A DNA stretch of 64,000 bases from Dyella acidiphila. GTDB taxonomy: Bacteria; Pseudomonadota; Gammaproteobacteria; Xanthomonadales; Rhodanobacteraceae. The stretch covers positions 62,001 to 126,000 of the forward strand of contig NZ_JACZZA010000008.1 in assembly GCF_014863405.1 (NCBI RefSeq), written 5' to 3'. The notes under the pieces are model-generated. The model ran no database searches, was not told where the DNA came from, and was given only the letters and a program-made list of their open reading frames with translations. The translations under genes were made by a program, and so were the position numbers. Shown here in pieces: positions 45,465 to 53,221 of the stretch (its first letter is position 1; each line of letters begins with the position of its first letter).

Positions 45465-46094
45465 ATGGCGCCTGATCCATTCCAGAGCGAGCCGTCGTTG
45501 GGGTCTGCCGAGAGCTTTCGCAGCGCTGCGGATGGCCGCGTGCGTCGTGCGGTGCCAGGGCTGGTGGTGGCGCAGTCGCGACGGATGCGGCTGTTGCCGC
45601 TCGACTACGACGATATTCCCCAACTCAGCGGGCTGTTCGCGCAGACCAGCGCGTATCCCTTGCTGATGGACAGCCCCACGCGTTTTATCGACGTGGCCGC
45701 GATCGTGGCCTGTGTGCATCGCCTGTATGCCGGTGCGCGCGGGCTCGGTGCGTGGCGTGCGGAGGCGCTGGACGGCACGTTTGTCGGCTTGCTGTCGCTG
45801 CTGCCGGTGCAGGGTAGCGACGATCTGGAAATTCATGTGCGGCTGAAGCCGGAGGCGTGGGGGCGCTGGTATGCGATCGAAGGCACGCATCTGCTGTGTC
45901 GGCAGGCGTTCGACGTAGTGGGCGTGCCGCGCTTGCTGGGCTATTGCCATCCGGAACATCGGCGCGTGCGGCGGATTGCCTTGCGCCTTGGGTTTCGCGA
46001 TCTGGGGCTGTGCGAGCATCGGCGGCAGCTGGCGCAGTGCTATGCGCTGGATGTGGCGACGTGGCGGGAGCGTAGTGCCGCAGTGGCGCACTAG
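45465..46094 (+). CDS. GNAT-family N-acetyltransferase
   Basis: A 209-aa acetyltransferase of the RimJ/RimL-like GNAT type. After a variable N-terminus comes MRLLPLDYDDIPQLSGLFAQT, then FVGLLSLLPVQGSDDLEIHV, GRWYAIEGTHLLCRQAFDVV and HRRVRRIALRLGFRDLGLCE, where the last matches the terminal GNAT motif. It presumably acetylates an amino group of a protein or small molecule with acetyl-CoA; substrate unknown. The start at 45465 follows AAGGAG at 12-nt spacing; another ATG at 45438 precedes that SD. It lies in the T3SS region behind an operator-like site, which raises the possibility that it modifies a T3SS component. Confidence 0.8.
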   Translation: MAPDPFQSEPSLGSAESFRSAADGRVRRAVPGLVVAQSRRMRLLPLDYDDIPQLSGLFAQTSAYPLLMDSPTRFIDVAAIVACVHRLYAGARGLGAWRAEALDGTFVGLLSLLPVQGSDDLEIHVRLKPEAWGRWYAIEGTHLLCRQAFDVVGVPRLLGYCHPEHRRVRRIALRLGFRDLGLCEHRRQLAQCYALDVATWRERSAAVAH

Positions 46095-46124
46095 CGTTCG
46101 CACATAGGTCGCACTTAGCAACAC

Positions 46125-46154
46125 GTAGGTTGGGTTAGCGCAGCGTAACCCAAC
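46125..46154. repeat. Palindromic dispersed repeat, copy 4
   Basis: Same 30-bp core as the copies at 1493 and 39729. Forms an inverted pair with copy 5 at 22-bp spacing. Confidence 0.8.
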
Positions 46155-46176
46155 GAATTCGCTACGAAGCGGCATC

Positions 46177-46206
46177 GTTGGGTTACGCTGCGCTAACCCA
46201 ACCTAC
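46177..46206. repeat. Palindromic dispersed repeat, copy 5 (inverted)
   Basis: Inverse of copy 4. The pair has the same geometry as copies 2 and 3, with 22 bp between units here against 26 bp there. Confidence 0.8.
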
Positions 46207-46261
46207 GGTCTACGGTCGAGAGTGGGTTAGTAACGCAACGATCTTTCTTCGTAACGACATC

Positions 46262-46303
46262 GTTGGGTTACCCCCGGATCAAGTCCGGGGTAACCCAACC
46301 TAC
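46262..46303. repeat. Palindromic dispersed repeat, variant copy 6
   Basis: Keeps the arms GTTGGGTTA and TAACCCAACCTAC but the core is replaced by CCCCCGGATCAAGTCCGGGG, itself a hairpin. It lies just downstream of the 46318-46959 gene on the minus strand and may terminate it. Confidence 0.7.
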
Positions 46304-46317
46304 GGTCGTGGGGTGGG

Positions 46318-46959
46318 TTAGAGTTGGTGGACGACCCAGCCTGGCGGCATTGGCGTAACGGCCGCAGTGCCGCGAATGGCTGCCTGTACAACGTCATCCG
46401 GCGTGCTGCCGGCCTGCCGCCAGCGTTGCGCGAGGCGGCCGAGAATATCGCGCGTTTCGCGCGTATAAGTGCCTTCCAGTTCGCTGCCGACTTCCGCCTC
46501 AAGCTTGCCGGCATAGTGCGCACGCAGCTGCGGATTGAGTTCGAACAGCGCCAGCAGTTTGCGCATGGCGTCGGCGTAGAGGGCCTTGTCGAGCATCGGC
46601 CGCTGCGTTTGCTGGCAGTACCACACGGTGAGGTATTCGATCGGGCCAAGCAGGCGGCGGCGTTGCACGGAGCCGTAGGAACTGCCCCATGCGCTCAGTT
46701 GTCCGGCCGGCAGATCCATGCGTTGTGCCGCTGCGGCGAGCAGGTCGGCCACGCATTGCTTGGCGGCGGCGTCTTCGCTCTCGGCGACGATCAGCAGCAT
46801 CTTCAGGAATACCGGATACGCCTCATCGCCCAACTGGCGCACGATGCGCTTGGCCAGCGCCAGGCGCAGTTCGGTCGAGGGCTCTTGTTGCAGGGCATGC
46901 ACCAACCGCCGCGTGGTTTCCAGCAGCGGTTCGGCTAAGGATTGCAGCTGGGCGGACAT
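46318..46959 (-). CDS. Hypothetical helical protein of the T3SS cluster, 213 aa
   Basis: A soluble, almost wholly helical protein (LAEPLLETTRRLVHALQQEP; ADLLAAAAQRMDLPAG; RRRLLGPIEYLTVWYCQQTQ) with no signal peptide and no family I recognise. It lies 10 bp behind the 46970-47248 gene on the same strand, so the two form a small operon that starts next to an operator-like site shared with sctU. A cytosolic accessory role in secretion, such as a chaperone or sorting factor, is a contextual guess. Not similar by eye to SctW, SctK or SctP. Confidence 0.6.
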   Translation of the reverse strand: MSAQLQSLAEPLLETTRRLVHALQQEPSTELRLALAKRIVRQLGDEAYPVFLKMLLIVAESEDAAAKQCVADLLAAAAQRMDLPAGQLSAWGSSYGSVQRRRLLGPIEYLTVWYCQQTQRPMLDKALYADAMRKLLALFELNPQLRAHYAGKLEAEVGSELEGTYTRETRDILGRLAQRWRQAGSTPDDVVQAAIRGTAAVTPMPPGWVVHQL

Positions 46960-46969
46960 GCCTGCTGCA

Positions 46970-47248
46970 TCAGCCTAGCGGCGCGAGGATGTGATGAGCG
47001 AGTTGATCAAGCTGAACCGTGGAGGGCGCGTTGAGTGCGGCGGGCGTGCCCAGCACGCGCTCGGCAGCACCGGTGTTGCCCCACACATCCAGCTCCAGCA
47101 ATTGATTGCCGGTGGCCGCATGCAGCTGGGCCGATACGCTCCGGCCTGCTGCCTGGACCGCGCCCGCCTCGGCTCCCGCAGGAGGCAGCAGGCGCGATGG
47201 AAGCTCGCTAAGGTTCATGGCGCTTAGATTGGATTCGATGCGTGTCAC
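46970..47248 (-). CDS. Hypothetical small protein of the T3SS cluster, 92 aa
   Basis: A small protein beginning MTRIESNLSAMNLSELPSRL, Ala/Gly-rich, with LHAATGNQLLELDVWGN mid-protein. The GTG start at 47248 is chosen because AGGAG stands 10 nt upstream; the internal ATG at 47218 has no such signal. No family recognised. It is transcribed divergently from sctU and its start lies only 27 bp from operator-like site 4. The unstructured, small-residue N-terminus would suit a secreted substrate, which is speculative. Confidence 0.55.
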   Translation of the reverse strand: MTRIESNLSAMNLSELPSRLLPPAGAEAGAVQAAGRSVSAQLHAATGNQLLELDVWGNTGAAERVLGTPAALNAPSTVQLDQLAHHILAPLG

Positions 47249-47275
47249 CAGTGTAGGTCTCCTGCGCGGCCGCGG

Positions 47276-47297
47276 TAGCTGGGGGATTCCCTAGGTG
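47276..47297. promoter_or_regulatory. T3SS-region operator-like palindrome, site 4 (sctU / 47248 divergent)
   Basis: CTGGGGG-ATT-CCCTAGG in register with site 5; 16 of 22 positions agree by eye. It lies in the 156-bp divergent region, 107 bp before sctU and 27 bp before the minus-strand orphan gene. Confidence 0.6.
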
Positions 47298-47404
47298 GCG
47301 GCTGCCGGTGGCGCGTCGCACACTTCTATGCGTTGGTTCGCCGGGAAACGCAAAAAGCTTGCGTTGCGTTGACCCGAAGCTGAATAACGCACGGCGGGTG
47401 ACAG

Positions 47405-48478
47405 ATGGCGGGGCAGAACAAGGACAGCGGCGATCGCACCGAAAAACCGACTGCCAAGCGGCTGCGCGATGCGCGCAAGGACGGTGACGTCCACAAAAGC
47501 CGCGAGCTGACCAGCACCGCCTTGGTGCTGGCGTGGCTGCTGATGGTGATGATGGGCATGCCGCTGATCCGCGCGCGGCTGGATGGCTTGTTCGACACCA
47601 TCATGCAAGGCATGCAGCAGCCCTTCGACCAGGCTTTGCACAATATCGGCTGGGCCGCCGGCATCACGTTTCTATGGCTTACCGTGCCGCTGCTGCTGGG
47701 CGCGATGGCGTTCGGCGTGCTGGTGGAATTTCTGCAGGTGGGGCCGGTGTTCGCGCCCAAGAAGATCAAGCCCGATCTCAGCCGCATGAATCCGGCCGAA
47801 GGCATCAAGCGGCTGTTCTCGCAGGAGAACCTGGTTGAGCTGGTCAAGGCGGTGGTGAAAAGCAGTTTGTTGATCGGCTTGTTCGCGTGGGTGCTGTTTG
47901 CGCTGATCGGCCAGTTGGTGGATTTGCCTTACGCGCCGCCGGCAGCGATGGGCGAAGCTTTGTGGATTGCGGTGAAGCGCCTGGCGACCGGCGTGATTTT
48001 CGTGTTTTTCTTTGTCTCGGCGCTGGATGTGTTTTACCAGCGCTACGCCTTCAACAAGAAAATGAAAATGAGCCGGCGCGAGATCAAGCAGGAGCTGAAG
48101 GAGAACGAAGGCGATCCGATGATCAAGTCGCGCCGCCGCCAACTGCATCAGGAGTGGTCGCAGCAGAACACCCTGGCCGGCGTGCGCAAGGCCAGCGTGG
48201 TGGTGACCAATCCCACCCATCTGGCGATTGCGATTCGCTACCAGCAGGGCGAGGACGATCTGCCGGTGATCGTGGCCAAGGGCGAGGATCACGAAGCGGC
48301 GCTGATCCGCCAGGCGGCGGAAGAGGCGGGCGTGCCGATCATGCGCAATGTGACGCTGGCGCGCGGCCTGTACGAAAAGGTGGAAGTGGACGAGTACCTG
48401 CCGGGCGACTTCTTCGAGGCAGTGGCGGAGTTGCTGCGCTGGGCCGAATCGATCCGCGAATCGCGCGACGGTAAATAA
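47405..48478 (+). CDS. sctU: T3SS export apparatus switch protein SctU
   Basis: The FlhB/YscU-family export gate component that switches substrate specificity. The 357-aa protein begins DSGDRTEKPTAKRLRDARKDG, has four membrane spans (about residues 38-55, 85-112, 150-172, 195-210) and a cytoplasmic domain with the autocleavage motif NPTH at residues 269-272 (VVVTNPTHLAIAIRY). A flagellar FlhB was considered, but all linked genes are injectisome components. It is transcribed alone, convergent with sctT (4 bp between stops), downstream of operator-like site 4. Confidence 0.96.
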   Translation: MAGQNKDSGDRTEKPTAKRLRDARKDGDVHKSRELTSTALVLAWLLMVMMGMPLIRARLDGLFDTIMQGMQQPFDQALHNIGWAAGITFLWLTVPLLLGAMAFGVLVEFLQVGPVFAPKKIKPDLSRMNPAEGIKRLFSQENLVELVKAVVKSSLLIGLFAWVLFALIGQLVDLPYAPPAAMGEALWIAVKRLATGVIFVFFFVSALDVFYQRYAFNKKMKMSRREIKQELKENEGDPMIKSRRRQLHQEWSQQNTLAGVRKASVVVTNPTHLAIAIRYQQGEDDLPVIVAKGEDHEAALIRQAAEEAGVPIMRNVTLARGLYEKVEVDEYLPGDFFEAVAELLRWAESIRESRDGK

Positions 48479-48482
48479 GTAT

Positions 48483-49286
48483 TTACAGAATGCGCTTGAG
48501 CTCGCTCAGCAGATCGCGATTTTCATACAGCTTGCGCATCACCATCTCGATCATCGCGCCCAGCGCCAGCAGCAGCACCCAGCTGGACAGCCACGATTTG
48601 ATCGGCATCGCCAGGGCGAACACATTCAATTGCTGCGCATAGCGATTGACCAGGCCCAGCGCGATATCCACCAGCGACATCACCACCAGCGCCGGCGCCG
48701 AAAACACCAGCACGGCGGTCATCAGGTAATTGAATTGCCCGACGAAGAATTCCATGCCGCCGGGTTTGAGCGGCGGCAGCATGCTGGCGACCGGCCAGAT
48801 CACGTAGCTGGACATCAGCAGATCCAGAAACACCATGAAGGCGCCGCTGACCATAAATAGCCAGGTCGCCACCTGCATGAGGAAGACGCTGGTGATGGTG
48901 CTTTGCTCGCCGGCGACCGGATCCATTTCCATCGCCATCGATGCGCCGGCCTTGGTGTCCATTACGCTGCCGGCCGCGCCCAGCGCCCAGAACACCGTGC
49001 CGAAGCAGAAGCCGATCAGCAGCCCGACGAAAATCTCCTTGCCCAGCACCAGGGTCCAACTGGCGCCGGCCATGATGGTGGTGCTGGGACTGGCTGCCGC
49101 GGCCAGCGGATAGACCAGGATCGCCAGGCTGACATAGAAGCTGTTGCGCACCAGCGCCGGCACGGTGTCCGAGGTCATCAGCGGCAGCACCAGGAAGGCG
49201 GCGACGATGCGCGGCAAGGTCAGCGCCACGCCATTGAGCTGGTTGCCGAGATATTCGATCGACAACGGGGCCATCGGCGCCGGCAT
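48483..49286 (-). CDS. sctT: T3SS export apparatus protein SctT
   Basis: The FliR/YscT-family export gate subunit, 267 aa, with about six membrane helices (VALTLPRIVAAFLVLPLM; FVGLLIGFCFGTVFWALGAA; FLMQVATWLFMVSGAFMVFL; LVFSAPALVVMSLVDIALGL). The SctT pattern MDTKAGASMAMEMDPVAGEQ is clear. The ATG shares its A with the sctS stop (TGATG), which shows the real start and translational coupling; the open frame upstream of it is meaningless. It ends 4 bp from convergent sctU. Confidence 0.96.
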   Translation of the reverse strand: MPAPMAPLSIEYLGNQLNGVALTLPRIVAAFLVLPLMTSDTVPALVRNSFYVSLAILVYPLAAAASPSTTIMAGASWTLVLGKEIFVGLLIGFCFGTVFWALGAAGSVMDTKAGASMAMEMDPVAGEQSTITSVFLMQVATWLFMVSGAFMVFLDLLMSSYVIWPVASMLPPLKPGGMEFFVGQFNYLMTAVLVFSAPALVVMSLVDIALGLVNRYAQQLNVFALAMPIKSWLSSWVLLLALGAMIEMVMRKLYENRDLLSELKRIL

Positions 49287-49552
49287 CAACTGAGCATGCC
49301 CGGAAAATCGCTGAACAAGCGATCGGCGAATTTGAACAAGGTGCCGCCGAGCATCGCCGCGGTGCCGAGCAAGGCAATCACTACCACCATGAATTTCACC
49401 GCATACGGAAAGGTCTGCTCCTGGATCTGCGTGGCGGCCTGCAGAAACGCCACGATCAGGCCGGCGATCGCGGCAGCCAGGATCGGCGGCGCGGACAAGG
49501 CCAGCACCAGCCACAGGGCTTCGCGCGCAAGCTGGATTTCCTGGTCGTACAT
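49286..49552 (-). CDS. sctS: T3SS export apparatus protein SctS
   Basis: The FliQ/YscS-family subunit, 88 aa with two membrane helices (ALWLVLALSAPPILAAAIAG; FMVVVIALLGTAAMLGGTLF) and the family motif VAFLQAATQIQEQTFPYAVKF between them. It forms the export gate with SctR and SctT. It lies 9 bp after sctR and overlaps sctT by one base. Confidence 0.97.
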   Translation of the reverse strand: MYDQEIQLAREALWLVLALSAPPILAAAIAGLIVAFLQAATQIQEQTFPYAVKFMVVVIALLGTAAMLGGTLFKFADRLFSDFPGMLS

Positions 49553-49561
49553 GCGCTGCTC

Positions 49562-50227
49562 CTATTGGTAGGTGAGCACCAGGCCGTGCACCAGCTTGGC
49601 CCAGCCGCTGAGCAGGATGAACAGCAACAGCTTGAACGGCAGCGACACCATGGTGGGCGACAACATCATCATGCCCATTGCCAGCAGGATATTGGCCACC
49701 ACCAGGTCGATCACCAGAAACGGCAGGAACAGCAGAAAGCCGATCTGGAAGGCCTGGGTGAGTTCGCTCACGGTGAAGGCCGGCATGATCACGATGTAGT
49801 CGTTCGGCGTGAGATCCGCCTGCCGGTCCGGCGGCAGCAGCCGCTTGGCGCTTTGCAGGAAGAAATCGCGCTCGGTGGCATGGCTGTGCTTGATCAGGAA
49901 TTGCCGCAGCGGTTCCTTGCCGGCCTGCACCACCGCGCTGAGCTTGTCCATGGTCATGGGCCCCGGCGCCTGTGTACTCATTTGCGTCTGCACGCTGGAG
50001 TAGGTGTCCATGATCACCGGGTTCATCACGTACACCGACAAGATGATCGCCAATCCGTTGAGCACCACGTTCGGCGGCACCTGCTGCAAGCCCAGCGCAT
50101 TGCGCAGCAAGCTCAGCACCACCACGATCTTGGTGAAGGACGTGACCATCACCGCCACGAACGGCGCCATCGCCAGTGCGACGACAACGGTGATGATCAG
50201 GGCAGGCGAGAAGCTACTGAAATCCAC
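49562..50227 (-). CDS. sctR: T3SS export apparatus protein SctR
   Basis: The FliP/YscR-family core of the export gate, 221 aa, with four membrane helices. Signatures are VVLSLLRNALGLQQVPPNVV, DYIVIMPAFTVSELTQAFQI and the C-terminal GMMMLSPTMVSLPFKLLLFI. In flagella FliP needs FliO for stable assembly; a FliO-like gene lies about 3 kb away in this cluster. Gene order sctQ-R-S-T is the usual one. It starts 11 bp after the sctQ stop. Confidence 0.97.
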   Translation of the reverse strand: MDFSSFSPALIITVVVALAMAPFVAVMVTSFTKIVVVLSLLRNALGLQQVPPNVVLNGLAIILSVYVMNPVIMDTYSSVQTQMSTQAPGPMTMDKLSAVVQAGKEPLRQFLIKHSHATERDFFLQSAKRLLPPDRQADLTPNDYIVIMPAFTVSELTQAFQIGFLLFLPFLVIDLVVANILLAMGMMMLSPTMVSLPFKLLLFILLSGWAKLVHGLVLTYQ

Positions 50228-50238
50228 GGATCGCGTCC

Positions 50239-51228
50239 TTAGTGTGGGGCGTCATCGCCGATGCGTACGCCCAGCCACGAGCCCAGCGCCACCAGCACGC
50301 CGCTGCCGATGCATGCGCCGCCGAGCAGAATCTCGACCGGGTTGCCGAGCAGGGTGGTGTCGTAGCTCAGCATGCTGCCCGGCTTGAGCGCTTCCACTTG
50401 GTGCGGGCTCAGTGTGAGCCGGGCCAGGCGACAGTGCGGACGCTGTGCATCCACGCTGCTGGCCAGCAGCGGCCTGGCGGCGATCATCCATTGCCCGTGC
50501 CGGCGCTGCACGGTCCAGCCGGCGGGCAGACCGAACATGCAGCGTGCGGTGTGCGGATCCGGCTGCAACAGCGCTTCGCCTTCGGCGCCGTCGCCGAGCA
50601 GCAGCACGTCGCCGGTATGCAAGGCCGCGACTGCTGCCGGTGTGAGCGGACGTCCCTGCAGCAGCAATTCCAGGCCCAGTTCGGTGGCATCGCCGAGCAG
50701 GGAGAGCGTGGAGGGATCGCGCTTCCATGCTGTGCAGGCGGCCAGCAGGCAGGTTTCGGCCACGCCCAGTCCGAGCCAGCCTTGCAGCGACTGGCCGGCG
50801 TCGTCCTGCCAGTCAAGCTTCAGCCACAGGCAGGCGAGATCCGCGCCAGCGGCGAAAAAACGGGTGGCGACATAGCCGCCGCCGAACACACGGCCCAGCG
50901 CATCCAACAGCGGCTCGTGCGCCAGCGACCAGGCGAGCAGGCGCGCTTCGCCTACGTAGTCCTGCCATTGCGCATCGCCGAGTGGCGCGTTGAGCTGCTC
51001 GCGTTCCAGCGCGATCAGCAGGCGGCCCTGCGCGCTGTCCAACTGTACGCAGGCGAGCGTAGCGGCATGGCGCTGGCCGACGCCTGCGCGCAGGCTCAGT
51101 GCGCCGCACTCGTTTTGCAGCAGCAGATTGCCGCGCGTGAGCAAGGCGCGGGCGGCTTCGCTGAGCGCGTCCGCGGTGTCGCCGCTGGCTGGGGTGTGAT
51201 CCATGATGATGGCCGTTTCGCGCAGCAT
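50239..51228 (-). CDS. sctQ: T3SS cytoplasmic sorting platform (C-ring) protein SctQ
   Basis: A FliN/YscQ-type protein of 329 aa. The N-terminal two thirds are poorly conserved (ALLTRGNLLLQNECGALSL); the C-terminal ~75 residues form a SpoA domain (LKPGSMLSYDTTLLGNPVEI followed by LLGGACIGSGVLVALGSWLGVRI). It builds the pods that recruit SctK, SctL and SctN. The ATG at 51228 directly abuts the stop of the FixJ-like regulator; the ATG at 51204 (MDHTPASG) is an alternative. Assignment rests on the SpoA domain and position before sctR. Confidence 0.9.
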   Translation of the reverse strand: MLRETAIIMDHTPASGDTADALSEAARALLTRGNLLLQNECGALSLRAGVGQRHAATLACVQLDSAQGRLLIALEREQLNAPLGDAQWQDYVGEARLLAWSLAHEPLLDALGRVFGGGYVATRFFAAGADLACLWLKLDWQDDAGQSLQGWLGLGVAETCLLAACTAWKRDPSTLSLLGDATELGLELLLQGRPLTPAAVAALHTGDVLLLGDGAEGEALLQPDPHTARCMFGLPAGWTVQRRHGQWMIAARPLLASSVDAQRPHCRLARLTLSPHQVEALKPGSMLSYDTTLLGNPVEILLGGACIGSGVLVALGSWLGVRIGDDAPH

Positions 51229-51828
51229 CTAGTTCTGGCCCAGTACCACGCGGGTCAGCTCCACCACGTTGTGGGCGCCCAGCTTGGCCATCAGGTTGGA
51301 GCGATGCAGCTCCACGGTTTTCGGGCTGATGCTGAGTTCGTCGGCAATGACCTTGTTGAGCTTGCCGCTCATGATGCCGTCCAGCACCTGCCGCTCGCGG
51401 CGGGTCAGGCTGGCCAGCGCGGTGGACGCGGTTTGCGGGGCGTGATGGGCCAGTGCGGTCTGGATCGCGTCGATCAGCAGCGGCGCATCGAACGGCTTCT
51501 CGATGAAATTGGCCGCGCCGTGGCGCATCGCATCCACCGCCAGCGGGACATCGCCGTGGCCGGTGACGAAGATCAGCGGTATCGACAGCCCGCGATGTAC
51601 CAGCTCGGTCTGCAATTCCAGGCCGCTCATGCCGGGCATGCGGATATCGCTGACGATGCAGCAGCGCGCCGGCGGCGCCTCGCGCGCCAGTTCTTTCAAC
51701 AGCGCGAGCGCGTTGGGAAAATCGCGTACCTGGAAATTGGCCTGCTCCAGGATCCAGATGCAGGATTGGCGGAACTCCTGGTGGTCGTCGACCAGATAGA
51801 CGCGGCTGTCGAGCGTGGCCGTCATCAA
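51229..51828 (-). CDS. FixJ-family response regulator in the sctQRST operon
   Basis: A 199-aa FixJ/NarL-type regulator: receiver with phosphoacceptor D61 in VSDIRMPGMSGLELQ, TGHGDVPLAVDAM and KPFDAPLLIDAI, then a LuxR-type HTH (LTRRERQVLDGIMSGKLNKV; SPKTVELHRSNLMAKLGAHN). Its start overlaps the end of the kinase gene and its stop touches sctQ, so kinase, regulator and sctQRST form one unit. This recalls HrpX/HrpY, the sensor-regulator pair of Erwinia/Pantoea T3SS. It is the prime candidate to bind the palindromes upstream of other T3SS genes, unproven. Confidence 0.92.
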   Translation of the reverse strand: MMTATLDSRVYLVDDHQEFRQSCIWILEQANFQVRDFPNALALLKELAREAPPARCCIVSDIRMPGMSGLELQTELVHRGLSIPLIFVTGHGDVPLAVDAMRHGAANFIEKPFDAPLLIDAIQTALAHHAPQTASTALASLTRRERQVLDGIMSGKLNKVIADELSISPKTVELHRSNLMAKLGAHNVVELTRVVLGQN

Positions 51829-52922
51829 GCCAGTCCTCGCGGCACGGTGAATATCAGTGCCGCGCCCGGGGCGTTATCGGGATTGGGTTCGGCGAACAGG
51901 CGGCCTTCGTGGTATTCGACGATGGAGCGGCAGATGGCCAGGCCGATGCCCAGGCCGTCGGGCTTGGTGGTGTACATCGGCGTAAACAACTGCTGCATGC
52001 CGTTGGCATCGATGCCGCAGCCCTGGTCGCTGACGCGGATCTCCACCATGCCGTCGTAATCCAGCCGCGCCGCGATATGGATGCGCCGGCGCGCCGGTGG
52101 CGTTTCGTGCATGGCTTCCATCGCGTTTTTGATCAGGTTGAGCAGCACCTGCTCGATCATCACGCGGTCGGCAAAGATCGGCGGCAACTGCTCGGCCACG
52201 TCGCTGACGATGCTCACCTGGTATTGCTCGGTCTCCAGCCGCAGCAGCTCGATCACGTCCTGGATCAGCTGGCGTGCATCGAGATTGCGCCGGTGCGGTT
52301 CGCGGCTGCGCACGAATTCACGGATGCTGCCGATGATCTGCGCGGCGCGTTCGGTCTGGCGCTTGGCCAGGTGGATGCCCTGGCGCAGGCGACTGTCCTG
52401 CGCTTCGCCGTCGACGATCTGCTCGCAGCCGGCCAGATAATTGATCGCGGCCGACAGCGGCTGGTTCAACTCATGCGCCAGCGTGGTGGCCATTTCGCCC
52501 ACGCTCATGGTGCGCGAGGTGGATAACAGCTGTTCGTGCTGCGCTCGGTGACGGCGCAGCACTTCGATGCATTCGCTGATATTGATCAGGAACAGCGCAT
52601 CGGCGCGATCGCCGAGCGGCAGCTCGCTGTGTTCCATGCGATACCAACGGCGCGTATCCGGTGCGTAGTAGATCGGCGAGCCGCCCTGGCCGCCGGTGGC
52701 CTCGAACATACGTTCGAACGCCTGGCGCGATGCAACCGCGCCGTGCTGTGGAAATTCCGCGCGGAATGCGGCATTGCACGTCAGCATGCTATCAGGCTCG
52801 CGCTGGAACACGATGCACGGCCACGGCAACGCTTCGATCAGCGCATGGCCCTGTGCTTGCGCCGCGGATGCAATGCCGACGGGGTTTTGTTTGCGGTCGA
52901 TTCGCGCCACAGGCATGGTCAC
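51825..52922 (-). CDS. Cytoplasmic PAS sensor histidine kinase in the T3SS cluster
   Basis: A 365-aa kinase with no membrane span. Residues ~25-120 form a PAS-like domain (IEALPWPCIVFQREPDSMLT; WYRMEHSELPL), the phosphoacceptor is H150 in MATTLAHELNQPLSAAINYL (FixL/NtrB/DctB type) and the HATPase has NLIKNAMEAM, VSDQGCGID and GLGIGLAICRSIVEYHEGR. It is first in the operon with the FixJ-like regulator. A soluble PAS sensor suggests an intracellular redox or metabolite cue; no haem ligand is evident. The start at 52922 or the ATG two codons later (52916) are both possible. Confidence 0.92.
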   Translation of the reverse strand: MTMPVARIDRKQNPVGIASAAQAQGHALIEALPWPCIVFQREPDSMLTCNAAFRAEFPQHGAVASRQAFERMFEATGGQGGSPIYYAPDTRRWYRMEHSELPLGDRADALFLINISECIEVLRRHRAQHEQLLSTSRTMSVGEMATTLAHELNQPLSAAINYLAGCEQIVDGEAQDSRLRQGIHLAKRQTERAAQIIGSIREFVRSREPHRRNLDARQLIQDVIELLRLETEQYQVSIVSDVAEQLPPIFADRVMIEQVLLNLIKNAMEAMHETPPARRRIHIAARLDYDGMVEIRVSDQGCGIDANGMQQLFTPMYTTKPDGLGIGLAICRSIVEYHEGRLFAEPNPDNAPGAALIFTVPRGLA

Positions 52923-52947
52923 CTATCCTTGAACAAGCTGGCGGCCG

Positions 52948-52970
52948 AATCCGGCTTGCGCCGGAATGAC
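52948..52970. repeat. REP-like unit between the kinase and FliO-like genes
   Basis: AATCCGGCTTGCGCCGGAAT followed by GAC, related to the units at 21556 and 36749. The remaining part of the 299-bp divergent region (52923-53221) should hold both promoters; the palindromic T3SS motif was not found in it. Confidence 0.55.
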
Positions 52971-53221
52971 AGCAGCTATCTGACATACGCAAGACCCGCC
53001 ATAACCCCACGCCGTGCGCCCGATTGGCGCACGAACAATAACAATGGCGGATCAGCAGAAGCCTAAGCCATCTAACTTGGTTTGTTTAAGTACCAATTAG
53101 CTTTGATTGGGCGGTACCAGTGAAGCGGAGGGAATAACGCTTCGGCTGGATTGGCGAACAGCTCGCGGTGCTATGTTTCGTGCCGACGAATCATCAAGCT
53201 GTCTTCATCAGGATGCGGATA

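Noticed and set aside
46125-46303. Closely spaced repeats considered as a CRISPR array
   Set aside because: Units alternate in orientation, there are only three, the spacers differ in length, and the same unit is dispersed elsewhere; no cas genes are present.
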